42,461 nt of DNA from CALFBG01 sp045110315 (lineage in GTDB: Bacteria > Bacteroidota > Bacteroidia > Chitinophagales > Saprospiraceae), in assembly GCA_045110315.1 (NCBI GenBank), contig JBGCFY010000102.1:1-42461 (forward strand). The letters are read 5' to 3'. How positions within the stretch are numbered: the first letter of the stretch is position 1; every line of letters begins with the position of its first letter. The notes under the pieces were generated by a model, which did no database searches, had not been told where the DNA came from, and saw nothing but the letters and a program-made list of their open reading frames with translations. Position numbers and translations under genes: made by a program. Positions 1 to 9,134 of this stretch are shown piece after piece.

Positions 1-1161
1 TGGGTACTGATTTTTTCCTTGTGGTAATTCAATCACCGCATCTGCGTCGACAAGGTTCGCCAAATCACCAGAACCATTTCCTCGGATGGGCAACGCTAAA
101 ATTTGTCCTTCTGGACTATAGCTAATTTTGACCTCCAAAAAATACGTGAGATCAGGCTTAAAGTCGATACTTTTTTGTAAAACTGCAAACTTAGCGGGAG
201 CAACGGGTAAACCCACGGACTGCCGCAGCCAAGGGAGAAAATAGCGATGCGTGCAAAGAAAAGACGAAACGGGATTACCCGGTAAGGCAAAGACTACCGT
301 TCCACTAGGATGTTGTCCAAACCAAAATGGTTTTCCGGGACGCTGCTGAATTCGATGAAATAACTTTTTGACACCCAATTTTTCTAAGGCGGAGGGTAAA
401 AAATCAAACTTTCCTTTAGAGACGCCACCACTCAGCAAAACGACTTCGTAATTTTGTACAATCCTTTCGAGCTGCACTAAAATTTCGTCTAGCTCATCGT
501 TCAAATGAAAAGTATCCGCGGTAATTTGCTGCGTTTTTAGAATCGCGGCAAGCTGATGAATATTGGATTTTCGAATCTGGTGCGCCAAAGGTTTCTGGTC
601 GATTTCAACTAATTCATCTCCCGTAGAAATGATAATTGTCTTTGGTAAACGGCTCGTTTTTAGATGTGTTTTTCCGATGGTCGCTGCTACGCCAATTTCT
701 GCCGAAGAAATGATTCGCCCCTGCGTAACCAATAAATCTCCGCGTTGCCGATCTTCTCCTTGTCGGTGAATATTTTGTCCTTTTTTTACAGAATCTACCG
801 TCAAGTGCGCGACTTGATCCTCAAGGTTTAAATCTTCGTAGCGAATCACCGTATCTACGCCTGCTGGCAAAATGCTTCCAGTCATTACTTCTAGGCAAGT
901 CGCGGGATTGGCAAGGCTGAGCGGAGGAGCGCCTGCCGCTGCAATTCCTGCGATGGGAAAACTGCGACTTCCTTGATCAAAGCTATCCCAGTGAATTGCA
1001 ATGCCATCCATCGTCACTCGATCGTAGGGTGGAAAATCACGATCTGCCGTCAAATCTTCTCGTAAAACTTTACCTAAGGAGGCGGCTAAAGGAAGGCTTT
1101 CTGTACCAAAATCTTTGGTGGTGGAAAGGATAATATCTTGTGCTGCTGCTACTGTAATCAT
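1..1161 (-). CDS. moeA: Molybdopterin molybdenumtransferase MoeA (3' end cut by window)
   Basis: MoeA inserts molybdate into adenylylated molybdopterin, the last step of Mo-cofactor synthesis, in the cytoplasm. The start is the ATG at 1159-1161 and the frame stays open for 387 codons to base 1, so only the extreme C-terminus is missing from the window. Family motifs read in order: an N-terminal stretch with DFPPYDRVTMDGIAI, the linker region with TGSILPAGVDTVIRYED, then the MogA-like domain with STGDEL, LLSGGVSKGKFDFLP, RPGKPFWFG and FALPGNPVSSF. The usual length of about 390-410 residues is consistent. It precedes the other moa genes and lies 297 bp downstream of moaA on the same strand, so cotranscription is possible but not shown. 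The function call is very secure. Confidence 0.96.
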   Translation of the reverse strand, partial: MITVAAAQDIILSTTKDFGTESLPLAASLGKVLREDLTADRDFPPYDRVTMDGIAIHWDSFDQGSRSFPIAGIAAAGAPPLSLANPATCLEVMTGSILPAGVDTVIRYEDLNLEDQVAHLTVDSVKKGQNIHRQGEDRQRGDLLVTQGRIISSAEIGVAATIGKTHLKTSRLPKTIIISTGDELVEIDQKPLAHQIRKSNIHQLAAILKTQQITADTFHLNDELDEILVQLERIVQNYEVVLLSGGVSKGKFDFLPSALEKLGVKKLFHRIQQRPGKPFWFGQHPSGTVVFALPGNPVSSFLCTHRYFLPWLRQSVGLPVAPAKFAVLQKSIDFKPDLTYFLEVKISYSPEGQILALPIRGNGSGDLANLVDADAVIELPQGKNQYP

Positions 1162-1458
1162 TGCTTATCATTTAGCGCTATTAATGCCGTAAAAGTAGCT
1201 TTTTTCTTTTAAAATTTGGATATAGTTATGATGTTGATTTGTCCGACTCCAAAAGCTTAGGTAATACATTGGAAAGACCAATTGGTGTTCCTAATAGGAA
1301 TTGCCAAACTAGAAAATCAAATTCTTCTATCTATGGCTACAAAAAAAAATGGAGCTTCCTTTTGAAAACCAAGCGCTTACAAATAATTTCATTAAAAAAT
1401 GACCACCGAAGTTAAGGCGCACTCGCGGTTGATTTTCTTAGGACCACTCGTGTGTTAA

Positions 1459-2448
1459 TTAACCACCAATCGTCGCCATTGACTCCGAAATCGGGCGATC
1501 AAATTTACGATTTTCCTCTGCTTCGAAACCATCTTTGGCTCGATGTGCTAAGGCTTCTGTAAAGCTCGTTTTTAGTTGCTCATCCGTGGCGCCAGCGCGC
1601 ATTAAATCTCTGACGTTGAAAACACCACCATCGTACAAGCAAGTTTTAAGCATTCCCTGTGGCGTCAAGCGAATTCGGTTGCAAGTTCCACAGAATAAAC
1701 GACTGTAGGCTGCGATAATTCCCACGGTTCCTCGGTAATTCTTCACTTGATAATTAAAAGAAGTCGAAGAGACGGGATCTGTAATTTTGTGGAGTGTTGG
1801 AAAATGGGTCTGAATATAATTTAGGATCTTATGGAAATCCCACAAACCTGTTTGCTCGTGTGCGCCTTTGCCATTGAAAGGCATTTCTTCGATAAAACGC
1901 ATCGCAATGGGCTGATCTTTGGTCAAATTTACTAATGGAATGATGTCTGCAAGGTTATGATTTGGCATAACGACAGCGTTGATTTTAGTGGTAATTTGAT
2001 GGGCTAACAACGCTTCTAGAGTTTTCATTACCTGTGGAAAAACATCTCTTCGGGTAATCTTAAAAAAACGTGCTTCGTCCAAACTATCGATGCTCAAATT
2101 GACGGAGTGAATGCCAATCCTTTTTAATTCGGGGACGATATCGGCGGTTAAAGTGCCGTTGGTGGTGAGGTTGATTTGCTTTAATCCTTCGATCTGGGAG
2201 AGCCGCTCCAAAAACTCTAGCATTCCTTTGCGTAAGAAAGGCTCTCCGCCCGTAATTCTAACTTTATTGATACCTAAAGGAACTAATAACTGGACGAGCC
2301 TTTCCATCTCCTCGAAGTTCAACAACTCTTTCTTTGGTAAATAATCAATCCCTTCTGCCGGCATACAATAGAAGCAGCGCAGATTACAACGATCCGTTAC
2401 GGCTAAGCGCAAATAATTAATTTCCCTTCCATGATTATCGTATAGCAT
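1459..2448 (-). CDS. moaA: GTP 3',8-cyclase MoaA (radical SAM)
   Basis: MoaA converts GTP to 3',8-cyclo-7,8-dihydro-GTP, the first step of Mo-cofactor synthesis, using two [4Fe-4S] clusters. In the 329-residue product the radical-SAM cysteines are C21, C25 and C28 (TDRCNLRCFYC), followed by the SAM-binding ITGGEPFLR. The C-terminal cluster ligands C253, C256 and C270 lie in FCGTCNRIRLTPQGMLKTC. The protein ends in the Gly-Gly pair typical of MoaA. Length and start (MLYDNHGREINYLRLAVTDRC) match the family. It is divergent from moaD across a 158-bp gap that probably holds both promoters. Function is secure from intact motifs. Confidence 0.98.
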   Translation of the reverse strand: MLYDNHGREINYLRLAVTDRCNLRCFYCMPAEGIDYLPKKELLNFEEMERLVQLLVPLGINKVRITGGEPFLRKGMLEFLERLSQIEGLKQINLTTNGTLTADIVPELKRIGIHSVNLSIDSLDEARFFKITRRDVFPQVMKTLEALLAHQITTKINAVVMPNHNLADIIPLVNLTKDQPIAMRFIEEMPFNGKGAHEQTGLWDFHKILNYIQTHFPTLHKITDPVSSTSFNYQVKNYRGTVGIIAAYSRLFCGTCNRIRLTPQGMLKTCLYDGGVFNVRDLMRAGATDEQLKTSFTEALAHRAKDGFEAEENRKFDRPISESMATIGG

Positions 2449-2606
2449 GCTACGAATTTAGATCGCTTTTTTAAAATAATTTCAAGGCTTTCGTCTCAAA
2501 AATCGTTAGAAACCGCAATTGTTTTCTCTTTCGGATTCCTAGTTGAAATATAAACCCTAAATTAAGAAATAAATACTATTTTGCAGTTAAAATTATCACT
2601 TTACCT

Positions 2607-2849
2607 ATGAAAATAGACATTCTTGCCTTCGGCATTGCCAAAGACATTTTAGAAACCCAACAATTATCCTATGAAATCGAGGATCGGAGCTCGATTGCAG
2701 CCTTAAAGGAGCAACTTTGTCAAGCTTATCCCGCATTCGAAAAACTACGTTGCCTTTCCATTGCGGTCAACGCAGAATACCAAGAGGATGATTTTATTTT
2801 GAATGAAAAAGATGAGATTGCCATTATTCCTCCGGTGAGTGGTGGTTAG
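2607..2849 (+). CDS. moaD: Molybdopterin synthase sulfur-carrier subunit MoaD
   Basis: MoaD is the small, ubiquitin-fold subunit of molybdopterin synthase. Its C-terminal glycine is thiocarboxylated and donates sulfur to cPMP in complex with MoaE. The 80-residue product ends in IIPPVSGG, the diagnostic tail, and has the expected N-terminal beta strand (MKIDILAFGIAKDIL) and the DEIAIIPP strand near the end. It stands alone on the plus strand, divergent from moaA. Its partner moaE lies almost 6 kb away on the same strand, on the far side of a giant secreted-protein gene. No MoeB-type adenylyltransferase for its activation is in the window. Confidence 0.95.
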   Translation: MKIDILAFGIAKDILETQQLSYEIEDRSSIAALKEQLCQAYPAFEKLRCLSIAVNAEYQEDDFILNEKDEIAIIPPVSGG

Positions 2850-2881
2850 TGGATATCTAATTTTTTGACGGAAATCGATAT

Positions 2882-2919
2882 AAAAAACCCGCCAAGCAGT
2901 GTTGAACTACCGGCGGGTT
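2882..2919 (-). terminator. Intrinsic terminator of the giant T9SS protein gene
   Basis: A perfect 8-bp stem AACCCGCC (2886-2893) / GGCGGGTT (2912-2919) encloses an 18-base loop. Read on the minus strand the stem runs into a T tract (2882-2887), so it most likely ends transcription of the minus-strand gene whose stop is at 2974. It is also 37 bp past the moaD stop and could act weakly in that direction, but the plus-strand T tract is poor. Confidence 0.8.
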
Positions 2920-2973
2920 AGAATTAGAACCTAAATAAATCTATTCTTCTATATTTTAAACAATTGCTTCGTT

Positions 2974-5900
2974 TTATTCTTGAATCACGAAGGATTTTGC
3001 GATACGATTTTTTCCAATAACTTTCAGAAAGTAAACACCGACAGGTAAATCCCCTACTTCAATTCGAACAGTATTCCATTCTTTTTCAACTCCAAAATTA
3101 ATCTGACGTAATACTTCTCCATTGATATCTGTAATCATAAAACCAGTTTCTTCTACTGAGGAGAAAAACTTTACGTTAATCACTGGATCACTAATGGATA
3201 CTGGATTCGGATAGACGGCAATATCATAGATTTCTTCGCAATCCGTGGCAACAAAAATGATTTCGGAGTATTCATAACTACCATCTAAGTCTACCATTTT
3301 CAAACGGTAATAATTATCGGTAGAAGCTTCGTAATCTGTGTATTGATAGGATTGTCGACGATCTCCGCCCACACCTTTAATCTTCTTCAGCGTTTCAAAA
3401 TTGATTCCGTCGATGCTTCTTTCCAAATTGTAATAATTGAAATTCTTTTCTAATTCAGAAGTCCAAACCAAGCGGGTATTACAACCTTCCGTTCCTCCCA
3501 TAAAACTAGACAACTCAATTGGTAGCGCACTTTCTCCCGCGCCCCACGCTGCGGTTCCTCCCGTAGATCCTTTCAAACCAGATAACTCCACGTAGTTTCT
3601 ACCATTTCCAATTGTTGCTGCACTTCCATCCGTTTCTGAAAGGCCCGTTGTCGTATTAGCTTCTACCGCAGGAAATAACTCTGTAAAGCCAGACAAATTG
3701 GTTAGATCCATGGCATTGGCATTGATGGTAGTTGGATCGTATCCAATCCAACCTGCCGTTTCAAACCATTTTACATCGGGCGTGTCAGACAAATCATAAG
3801 TGTCTGCTTCCATATCTGCTGCTTGGTAACCGTTGGTTCCAAAATCACTGCCTGGGAAAAAGAATCGAGCATCTAATTCTCCGGTGAGTGCACCATCTAT
3901 TTTAATAAACCAGTCTCTACTCATAATTCGAGAATAGGCAGAACCAGTATCTCCTGCTTCTCGATCATCGAAATCCTCTGCACTATTCAATTCGATGTAA
4001 TCCAGTTTATCTAAATCTGCTGCGTCGCCGCTCAACGCAAATAATGCTTGACTAGGATTTGCAGGATTGTAATAATATCTCCAACCTCCAATTTCACAAT
4101 AGTTGTTTTTTTGTATTCTGATGGTACCAAAATTATCCGTCGTCGTAATTAATTTCTCTGTACCAGCATCATAAACGTAACTCGTCGTTTGGTTTCCAGT
4201 ACCATCTTGCATCGCGTAAACCATTTTACAAACGGCACAAGGTCCTTGTCTCCAATCCCGTTCTGCACCGGCATCGTCGGCGTCGGGATGAGACAGTGGT
4301 TCCAAATCATCGTTGGTTGCATTGCGTCCCGTTGCTAAGGAAGTATCGTTGTCGTATCCATCCAATAAACCATCCCCGTCAATATCTGCTGTTCCGCCAG
4401 CAAGTCCCGTTCCTGACTTTGGATTATCACTAGGCGTAATAAAACCATCTCCATTAGTATCATGACCTTCCATCGAATCACTATCTCCATCGTTATCTGT
4501 ATCCAAATCTAAATAATCAGGTTCATCGAATAAATCGGTATTCTCGGGGATAATTCCTTCGCCACCAAAGCCACTTAAGGCATCGTAAGCATCATCAATA
4601 CCATCGCCATCCGAATCCAATTTGTCTGGTGCCACGTAGTTGAAAGTTGCTTGTGCTTCCGTATTATCTACAATACCATCATTGTCTGCGTCGATGTCTA
4701 AGAAATTAGGTCGAGCATCACTATCTTGATTTTGAGTATCATAACTATCTGGGTAACCATCATTGTTGGTATCGTCTGTAGCTACGGGAACCGTACCACC
4801 GTTTGCACCATCATAACTATTACTCCAGCCATTATTATCTGAATCGTTGGTCAAGGCATCGTCGGCAATTCCATCTCGGTTGCTATCGGTAACGTTAGCT
4901 TCTACGACATCCAAGATACCATCGTTGTCTGCGTCCAAATCTAAATGATTCGGAACACCATCGTTGTCCATATCTCCACGATCAAAGCCATCGTCCGGCG
5001 CTCCGTCCAGGTTGTTATCGACAGTAGTAAGTACTAATGGGTTGGTTCCTACGTCTCCCGCAGTGTCATCGTTATTGCTATCGCTATCGTACCAGTTGGA
5101 AAATCCATCTTGATCATCATCTCCGCTGCTTAAAAATAAGCCAGTAATTGGATTATAATTATCAACAACACCATCGGCATTTTCATCCGCACCACCAGCT
5201 TCTACCAAATCTTGAATACCATCATTATCCGCATCCAAATCCAATTGATCTAAGCGACCATCTTGATCTGTGTCGCCAGTTGGATAGCTATTGGGAAGCC
5301 CGTCATTATCACTATCAACGCCGGTAAGTTGCAGCGCTTGTGCGGTATTTTCGACACCATCGTTACCAACATCTCCATCTACTTGGTCGTTAAAACCATC
5401 AGAATCGATATCGATAAAATTATCGGCAAGACCGTCTCCGTTGGTGTCCGTTCCACCAGCTTCTACCACATCCGCAATTCCGTCGTTGTCGGCGTCTAAA
5501 TCTAAAATATCTTTAATTCCGTCTCCATCGGTATCTAGGTTTGGAATAGACATTCCTCCAGTTGCAGGATCATAGACATCTGCTACACCGTCTCCATTTC
5601 GATCAGGATCATCTGCATCTTGAATGCCATCGCCATCGGCATCAGGACCTCCTTGCGCAGCATCACAAATACCATCATTAGGAGCAGTATCTTGAGCACA
5701 GGCGATAAAATCAGGGTCAACAGAATCCGGAATACCATCGCTATCTGCATCGAGCAAAGCATCGACAGTTCCATCACCGTCTGTATCCGTTCCACCCGCT
5801 TCTACGAGGTCTGGTATTCCATCATTGTCGGCATCTAAATCCAAGTGATCTGGTATTCCATCTCGATCGCTATCTTGCGGTAAACAATAGGCAAAGTCGC

Positions 5901-8103
5901 TAATGAAAAGCGTTACATTTCCAGCATTTCCAGTATTTTTGTAAGCTTTAAAGATAATACTATCAACCGGTCCTGCGAGTTGAAACTTGAAAGCTTCATC
6001 GTAGGTATTATAATCTACCGTAGGATCGTTGGCACAGCTAACAATGTTAGGACTAGTAAAACTTAAGTTGGCTGGATTAAAAACTTCGAAATTATTTTCG
6101 TCTAAATGGATTGGATTACCTTGGTAGTAAGCCGTCGTAACGATTTCGTCAGCATTATCTAAAGATCCAAAGTATAATTCAACGTTGTAGACCGTTGTAC
6201 TAAAGTCCATCATCCAATCCAAGCAATTATCCGCATTCGTAGAATTGGAACCTCTGAAAAATACTCCTTCGGTACTGTTTCCTCCAAGATTATTATTGAT
6301 TCGGAGGAATTCCGTATTTCCAGTTCCTTTTTCTACGGCGGTAAAACTTACATTTGCGGTGCTTACCGTGGCGGAATTATTAATACTCGGCGCATAGTTT
6401 GTATTTCCTACCGTGTAAATTCCCGTTGTCCAATCTGACATGCCACAGGCTAGTAATTCTTCGCTATCTGGAATTCCATCGTTATCATCATCCAAGTCTG
6501 TAAAATTATCAATCCGATCTTGATCCGTATCTGAGCAAACAAAAACATCATCGTCATCGGTATTTAGAATGGTAATTTCTTGATTGGGTACTGAATTAGG
6601 AATTACAGACTTACTGATAATTTCTCTAACGCCATTGACATAAACGTAATGTACTTCTACGATGTAGGCGCTCGTTGGGTCAACCCCAAAGTGTGCTTTC
6701 TTTTTATGTTGTGACCCGTGTCCTTTTCCTCCGTTAATCGGTTGGATGGACAAAATTTTATCTTCACAATTTTTTAAAACTACATTGGCACCAATAGCAT
6801 CTCTAGTTGAGCCATTGCCATTATCATACAAAGCATTTACCGAAAGGAAATTCTGATTATTTGTATTGTTTTCCCAAAGCTGATTAGCGGCACCACTGAC
6901 TAAAACGTAAAGGTCTAAATCACCATCGTTATCATAATCAGTGAAGGTGATACTTTCTGAATTGGCACTGATGGCTAAATTACTTGGAACAAAGGACAAA
7001 CTTCCACCCGAAGTCGTATTTTCTAATAAATAACTATTTGAACCAGAACCTCCCATAACGATATCAATATCTCCATCGTTGTCATAATCTCCACAATCAC
7101 AGCCATCAATATTGATTAAGGTATTAAGCGGGCTACCGGGAATTCCAGTTGCCGTCCAGGTATTGCTACCATCGTTTCTCCAAATCTGATTATTACCGTT
7201 TGAAGTCCAGAATAAGTCTAGGTCGCCATCACTGTCAAAATCGCAGAACATAGTTCCTCCTTTATCACTTTCTGAAGAAACGATATTAGGGTTTGCTTGG
7301 GTCTGAAATTGACTAGTTGTAGGATTGAACCACCAATAATTGGATACATTGGTTTTACGACCATAAAGATCTACGTAACCATTATCGTCAATATCTGCTG
7401 CCGTCATGTAATCTCCATCACCCACGTGGTCTGCAGGGAAGCCCGTTTGACCAGCTCCTGTTCCTGGAGAAATGTAAGTAAAACCACCAGATTGATCATT
7501 CTCCCAAATATCATTTCCTCCGCCATCATTATCTATAATGATATCTAACCAACCATCTTGGTTCCAATCTACCGCTACGATTCCTTCTGTGTTCCATTCC
7601 ATTCCATCTCCAGGCGCGCCTATGATAACATCTGGTTGTTGAGTAGAAGGAAGACCAAAAGTATAACTTGGTGGACCATCATTATAGTAAATTTCAATAT
7701 TATTGCTACCACCGAATCCACGTAGAATATCGTTGTAGCCATCATTATTAAAATCTACAATCAACATTTGTCGACCAAAAGAGTGTGCATCATTAAAACC
7801 ATCAATCCTAGCCGTTGTTGAATCCGAAAAAGTATAATTCGGAGCGCCACTATTAATCAATAATTTGGAAGTAGCTGTATTACCAGCATCAGCAACGTAG
7901 ATAATAAGGTCTTCATCCCCATCTCCGTCTAAGTCGCCCCAAGCTTGACCATTGATGGCACCACCACTAGCGTCGTCTGCGCCTTTAGCACCGGGAATCA
8001 TCGTGAATTGAGCTAATAAGTTAGTGGAAAATCCACCAAGAAATAATAGACAAATGAGAAGCGTATAGCAACGCAGGGTAATTTTTGTAGAAATTCTGTC
8101 CAT
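2974..8103 (-). CDS. Giant secreted FG-GAP / ASPIC-UnbV / Ca-binding-repeat protein with T9SS sorting domain
   Basis: A 1709-residue protein with an N-terminal signal peptide (hydrophobic TLLICLLFLGGFSTNLLAQ). Residues about 50-420 hold FG-GAP/VCBS-like repeats with DxDxDGxxD loops (DLDGDGDED, DFNNDGYND). About 421-514 resembles the ASPIC/UnbV domain. A first thrombospondin type-3-like Ca-binding segment follows (about 524-555), then a beta-rich region (555-740). A long type-3-like array covers about 744-1277 with recurring units such as DLDADNDGIPDLVEAGG. After another unique stretch comes LPIELSSFMGG with a fibronectin-like domain, and about 1626-1709 is a type A T9SS sorting domain (VYPNP, GVYFLKV). 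Probable location is the cell surface or exterior. Function may be adhesion or substrate binding; no catalytic domain was seen. It sits within a Mo-cofactor locus to which it has no evident link. Confidence 0.9.
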   Translation of the reverse strand: MDRISTKITLRCYTLLICLLFLGGFSTNLLAQFTMIPGAKGADDASGGAINGQAWGDLDGDGDEDLIIYVADAGNTATSKLLINSGAPNYTFSDSTTARIDGFNDAHSFGRQMLIVDFNNDGYNDILRGFGGSNNIEIYYNDGPPSYTFGLPSTQQPDVIIGAPGDGMEWNTEGIVAVDWNQDGWLDIIIDNDGGGNDIWENDQSGGFTYISPGTGAGQTGFPADHVGDGDYMTAADIDDNGYVDLYGRKTNVSNYWWFNPTTSQFQTQANPNIVSSESDKGGTMFCDFDSDGDLDLFWTSNGNNQIWRNDGSNTWTATGIPGSPLNTLINIDGCDCGDYDNDGDIDIVMGGSGSNSYLLENTTSGGSLSFVPSNLAISANSESITFTDYDNDGDLDLYVLVSGAANQLWENNTNNQNFLSVNALYDNGNGSTRDAIGANVVLKNCEDKILSIQPINGGKGHGSQHKKKAHFGVDPTSAYIVEVHYVYVNGVREIISKSVIPNSVPNQEITILNTDDDDVFVCSDTDQDRIDNFTDLDDDNDGIPDSEELLACGMSDWTTGIYTVGNTNYAPSINNSATVSTANVSFTAVEKGTGNTEFLRINNNLGGNSTEGVFFRGSNSTNADNCLDWMMDFSTTVYNVELYFGSLDNADEIVTTAYYQGNPIHLDENNFEVFNPANLSFTSPNIVSCANDPTVDYNTYDEAFKFQLAGPVDSIIFKAYKNTGNAGNVTLFISDFAYCLPQDSDRDGIPDHLDLDADNDGIPDLVEAGGTDTDGDGTVDALLDADSDGIPDSVDPDFIACAQDTAPNDGICDAAQGGPDADGDGIQDADDPDRNGDGVADVYDPATGGMSIPNLDTDGDGIKDILDLDADNDGIADVVEAGGTDTNGDGLADNFIDIDSDGFNDQVDGDVGNDGVENTAQALQLTGVDSDNDGLPNSYPTGDTDQDGRLDQLDLDADNDGIQDLVEAGGADENADGVVDNYNPITGLFLSSGDDDQDGFSNWYDSDSNNDDTAGDVGTNPLVLTTVDNNLDGAPDDGFDRGDMDNDGVPNHLDLDADNDGILDVVEANVTDSNRDGIADDALTNDSDNNGWSNSYDGANGGTVPVATDDTNNDGYPDSYDTQNQDSDARPNFLDIDADNDGIVDNTEAQATFNYVAPDKLDSDGDGIDDAYDALSGFGGEGIIPENTDLFDEPDYLDLDTDNDGDSDSMEGHDTNGDGFITPSDNPKSGTGLAGGTADIDGDGLLDGYDNDTSLATGRNATNDDLEPLSHPDADDAGAERDWRQGPCAVCKMVYAMQDGTGNQTTSYVYDAGTEKLITTTDNFGTIRIQKNNYCEIGGWRYYYNPANPSQALFALSGDAADLDKLDYIELNSAEDFDDREAGDTGSAYSRIMSRDWFIKIDGALTGELDARFFFPGSDFGTNGYQAADMEADTYDLSDTPDVKWFETAGWIGYDPTTINANAMDLTNLSGFTELFPAVEANTTTGLSETDGSAATIGNGRNYVELSGLKGSTGGTAAWGAGESALPIELSSFMGGTEGCNTRLVWTSELEKNFNYYNLERSIDGINFETLKKIKGVGGDRRQSYQYTDYEASTDNYYRLKMVDLDGSYEYSEIIFVATDCEEIYDIAVYPNPVSISDPVINVKFFSSVEETGFMITDINGEVLRQINFGVEKEWNTVRIEVGDLPVGVYFLKVIGKNRIAKSFVIQE
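4270..5885 (-). repeat. In-gene array of Ca-binding aspartate-rich repeats
   Basis: This stretch encodes repeated DxDxDGxxD loops (thrombospondin type-3-like). The core D[LI]DADNDGI recurs five times, followed by a degenerate copy (DLDTDNDGDSD). Three of the copies are followed by closely similar VEAGGxD segments. DNA words encoding the core (for example on the minus strand GATAATGATGG-type words) recur, making this a plausible site for length change by recombination. Known for the family: each loop binds calcium and stiffens the protein. Confidence 0.75.
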
Positions 8104-8686
8104 GATTGGGTAATTTATTGAAATAATTCAAAATAGCCATTGGTAATATGATTTTACCAGACGTATCATTTATTTTTGGTGGGAGGTATTCTTTGAAAAA
8201 AGTCAGGGAGGAAGGCATTTGAATAATACCTATAGACATTTAGTAGACAAAAACGATGCCGTAATTACAATTTTGAACAGTCACAGATAGAATCCTTTTT
8301 ATAGAAGCTTTCTGTAAACTTTTTTCTTTACTTTTTGAAAATAACTGTGACAGAGAACAATGAAATAGTACAATTTATTTCCCTATAAGATTGTTCTTTT
8401 ATTTACAGTTTATTCTGAGCTTATTGTGCTGAAAAATGTTGCCAATAGCTAGACGGACAAAGTCTTCTTCTAAGTTTGAACGCTTCATCTATCTTACCTA
8501 GGCATTGATTTTAAAACAACTTCCATCTTTAATTATGCTCTTCTTTATTAAGCAAGGCTGAGAGCGGTTTTCTTGCCTCTATACTGATCAAAATCTAAGA
8601 CAGATTTAATGACAATGTAATTTTTAGTACTTAGAAGCTGGAAAAAAGGTGATTTTTGTTTAACCTTACCGTTAAAACTTATTCTT
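8104..8686. other. 583-bp divergent intergenic region, giant gene / moaE
   Basis: No gene is supported here. It should hold the promoters of the minus-strand giant gene and of moaE. Visible structure: inverted words GTCACAG (8280-8286) and CTGTGAC (8345-8351) separated by 58 bases, and one copy of the dispersed TTTTAAAACAACTTC sequence at 8509-8523. A CTGAGA / CTGATC pair near 8550-8590 recalls a TPP riboswitch core but lacks the rest. No clear TAnnTTTG box could be assigned to either gene. Confidence 0.5.
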
Positions 8687-9103
8687 ATGATTGACATCCA
8701 AATAAGCGAAGCTCCTTTACTGACTCAGACTTGTCTTGATCGTGTAGCAACAGACGGTACTGGTGGAATTGCAATATTTGTAGGAACGGTGAGAAACCAA
8801 ACGCAGGGCAAAAAGGTTTTGCGGTTAGCCTTTGAAGCGTACGAAGTGATGGCTATTTCAGAAATGCGAAAAATTGCAGAACAGGTACAGACGCGGTGGT
8901 CCGCAGAAAAGGTAGCGATTCATCACCGGACGGGGGTTTTAGGAATTGGGGAAATTGCCGTGATTATTGCCGTGTCAACGCCACATCGCAAGGCTGCTTT
9001 CGAAGCTTGTGAATTTGCCATTGATACTTTAAAAGAAACCGTACCAATTTGGAAAAAAGAGTTTTTTGAAGATGGCGAGGTTTGGGTAGCAGCACATCCG
9101 TAG
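8687..9103 (+). CDS. moaE: Molybdopterin synthase catalytic subunit MoaE
   Basis: MoaE is the large subunit of molybdopterin synthase; it binds cPMP and, with thiocarboxylated MoaD, forms the dithiolene of molybdopterin. The 138-residue product shows the family blocks GGIAIFVGTVRNQTQGKKV, the LAFEAYEVMA strand, HRTGVLGIGEIAVIIAVSTPHRKAAFEAC and the active-site segment DTLKETVPIWKKEFF, which has the conserved lysines. Length is normal (about 140-150). It is convergent with moaC, separated by 31 bp. Function is secure. Confidence 0.96.
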   Translation: MIDIQISEAPLLTQTCLDRVATDGTGGIAIFVGTVRNQTQGKKVLRLAFEAYEVMAISEMRKIAEQVQTRWSAEKVAIHHRTGVLGIGEIAVIIAVSTPHRKAAFEACEFAIDTLKETVPIWKKEFFEDGEVWVAAHP

Positions 9104-9128
9104 CTTTTTGCTCTTAGATCTAAGCTAC
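9100..9128. terminator. Possible shared moaE/moaC stem-loop
   Basis: GTAGCTT (9100-9106, overlapping the moaE stop) pairs with AAGCTAC (9122-9128) across 15 bases that include the palindrome TTAGATCTAA. It lies exactly between two convergent stop codons, which fits a bidirectional terminator. There is no good T tract on either strand, so the assignment is tentative. Confidence 0.35.
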
Positions 9129-9134
9129 TGTCGG

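Noticed and set aside
1270..1320. Palindromic words CCAATTGG and TTCCTAATAGGAA between moeA and moaA
   Set aside because: Stems are short with almost no loop, no T tract follows, and no regulator is suggested by them.
5263..5838. Open frames on the plus strand and an alternative minus-strand frame inside the giant gene
   Set aside because: They are shadows of the repetitive Asp/Gly-rich coding sequence, with low-complexity translations and no independent start or family signal.
8550..8600. CTGAGA followed by CTGATC, recalling the TPP riboswitch core
   Set aside because: The upstream GGGGUGC-type and downstream UAAU...GCGUAGGGAA parts are missing, and the downstream gene is moaE, not a thiamine gene.
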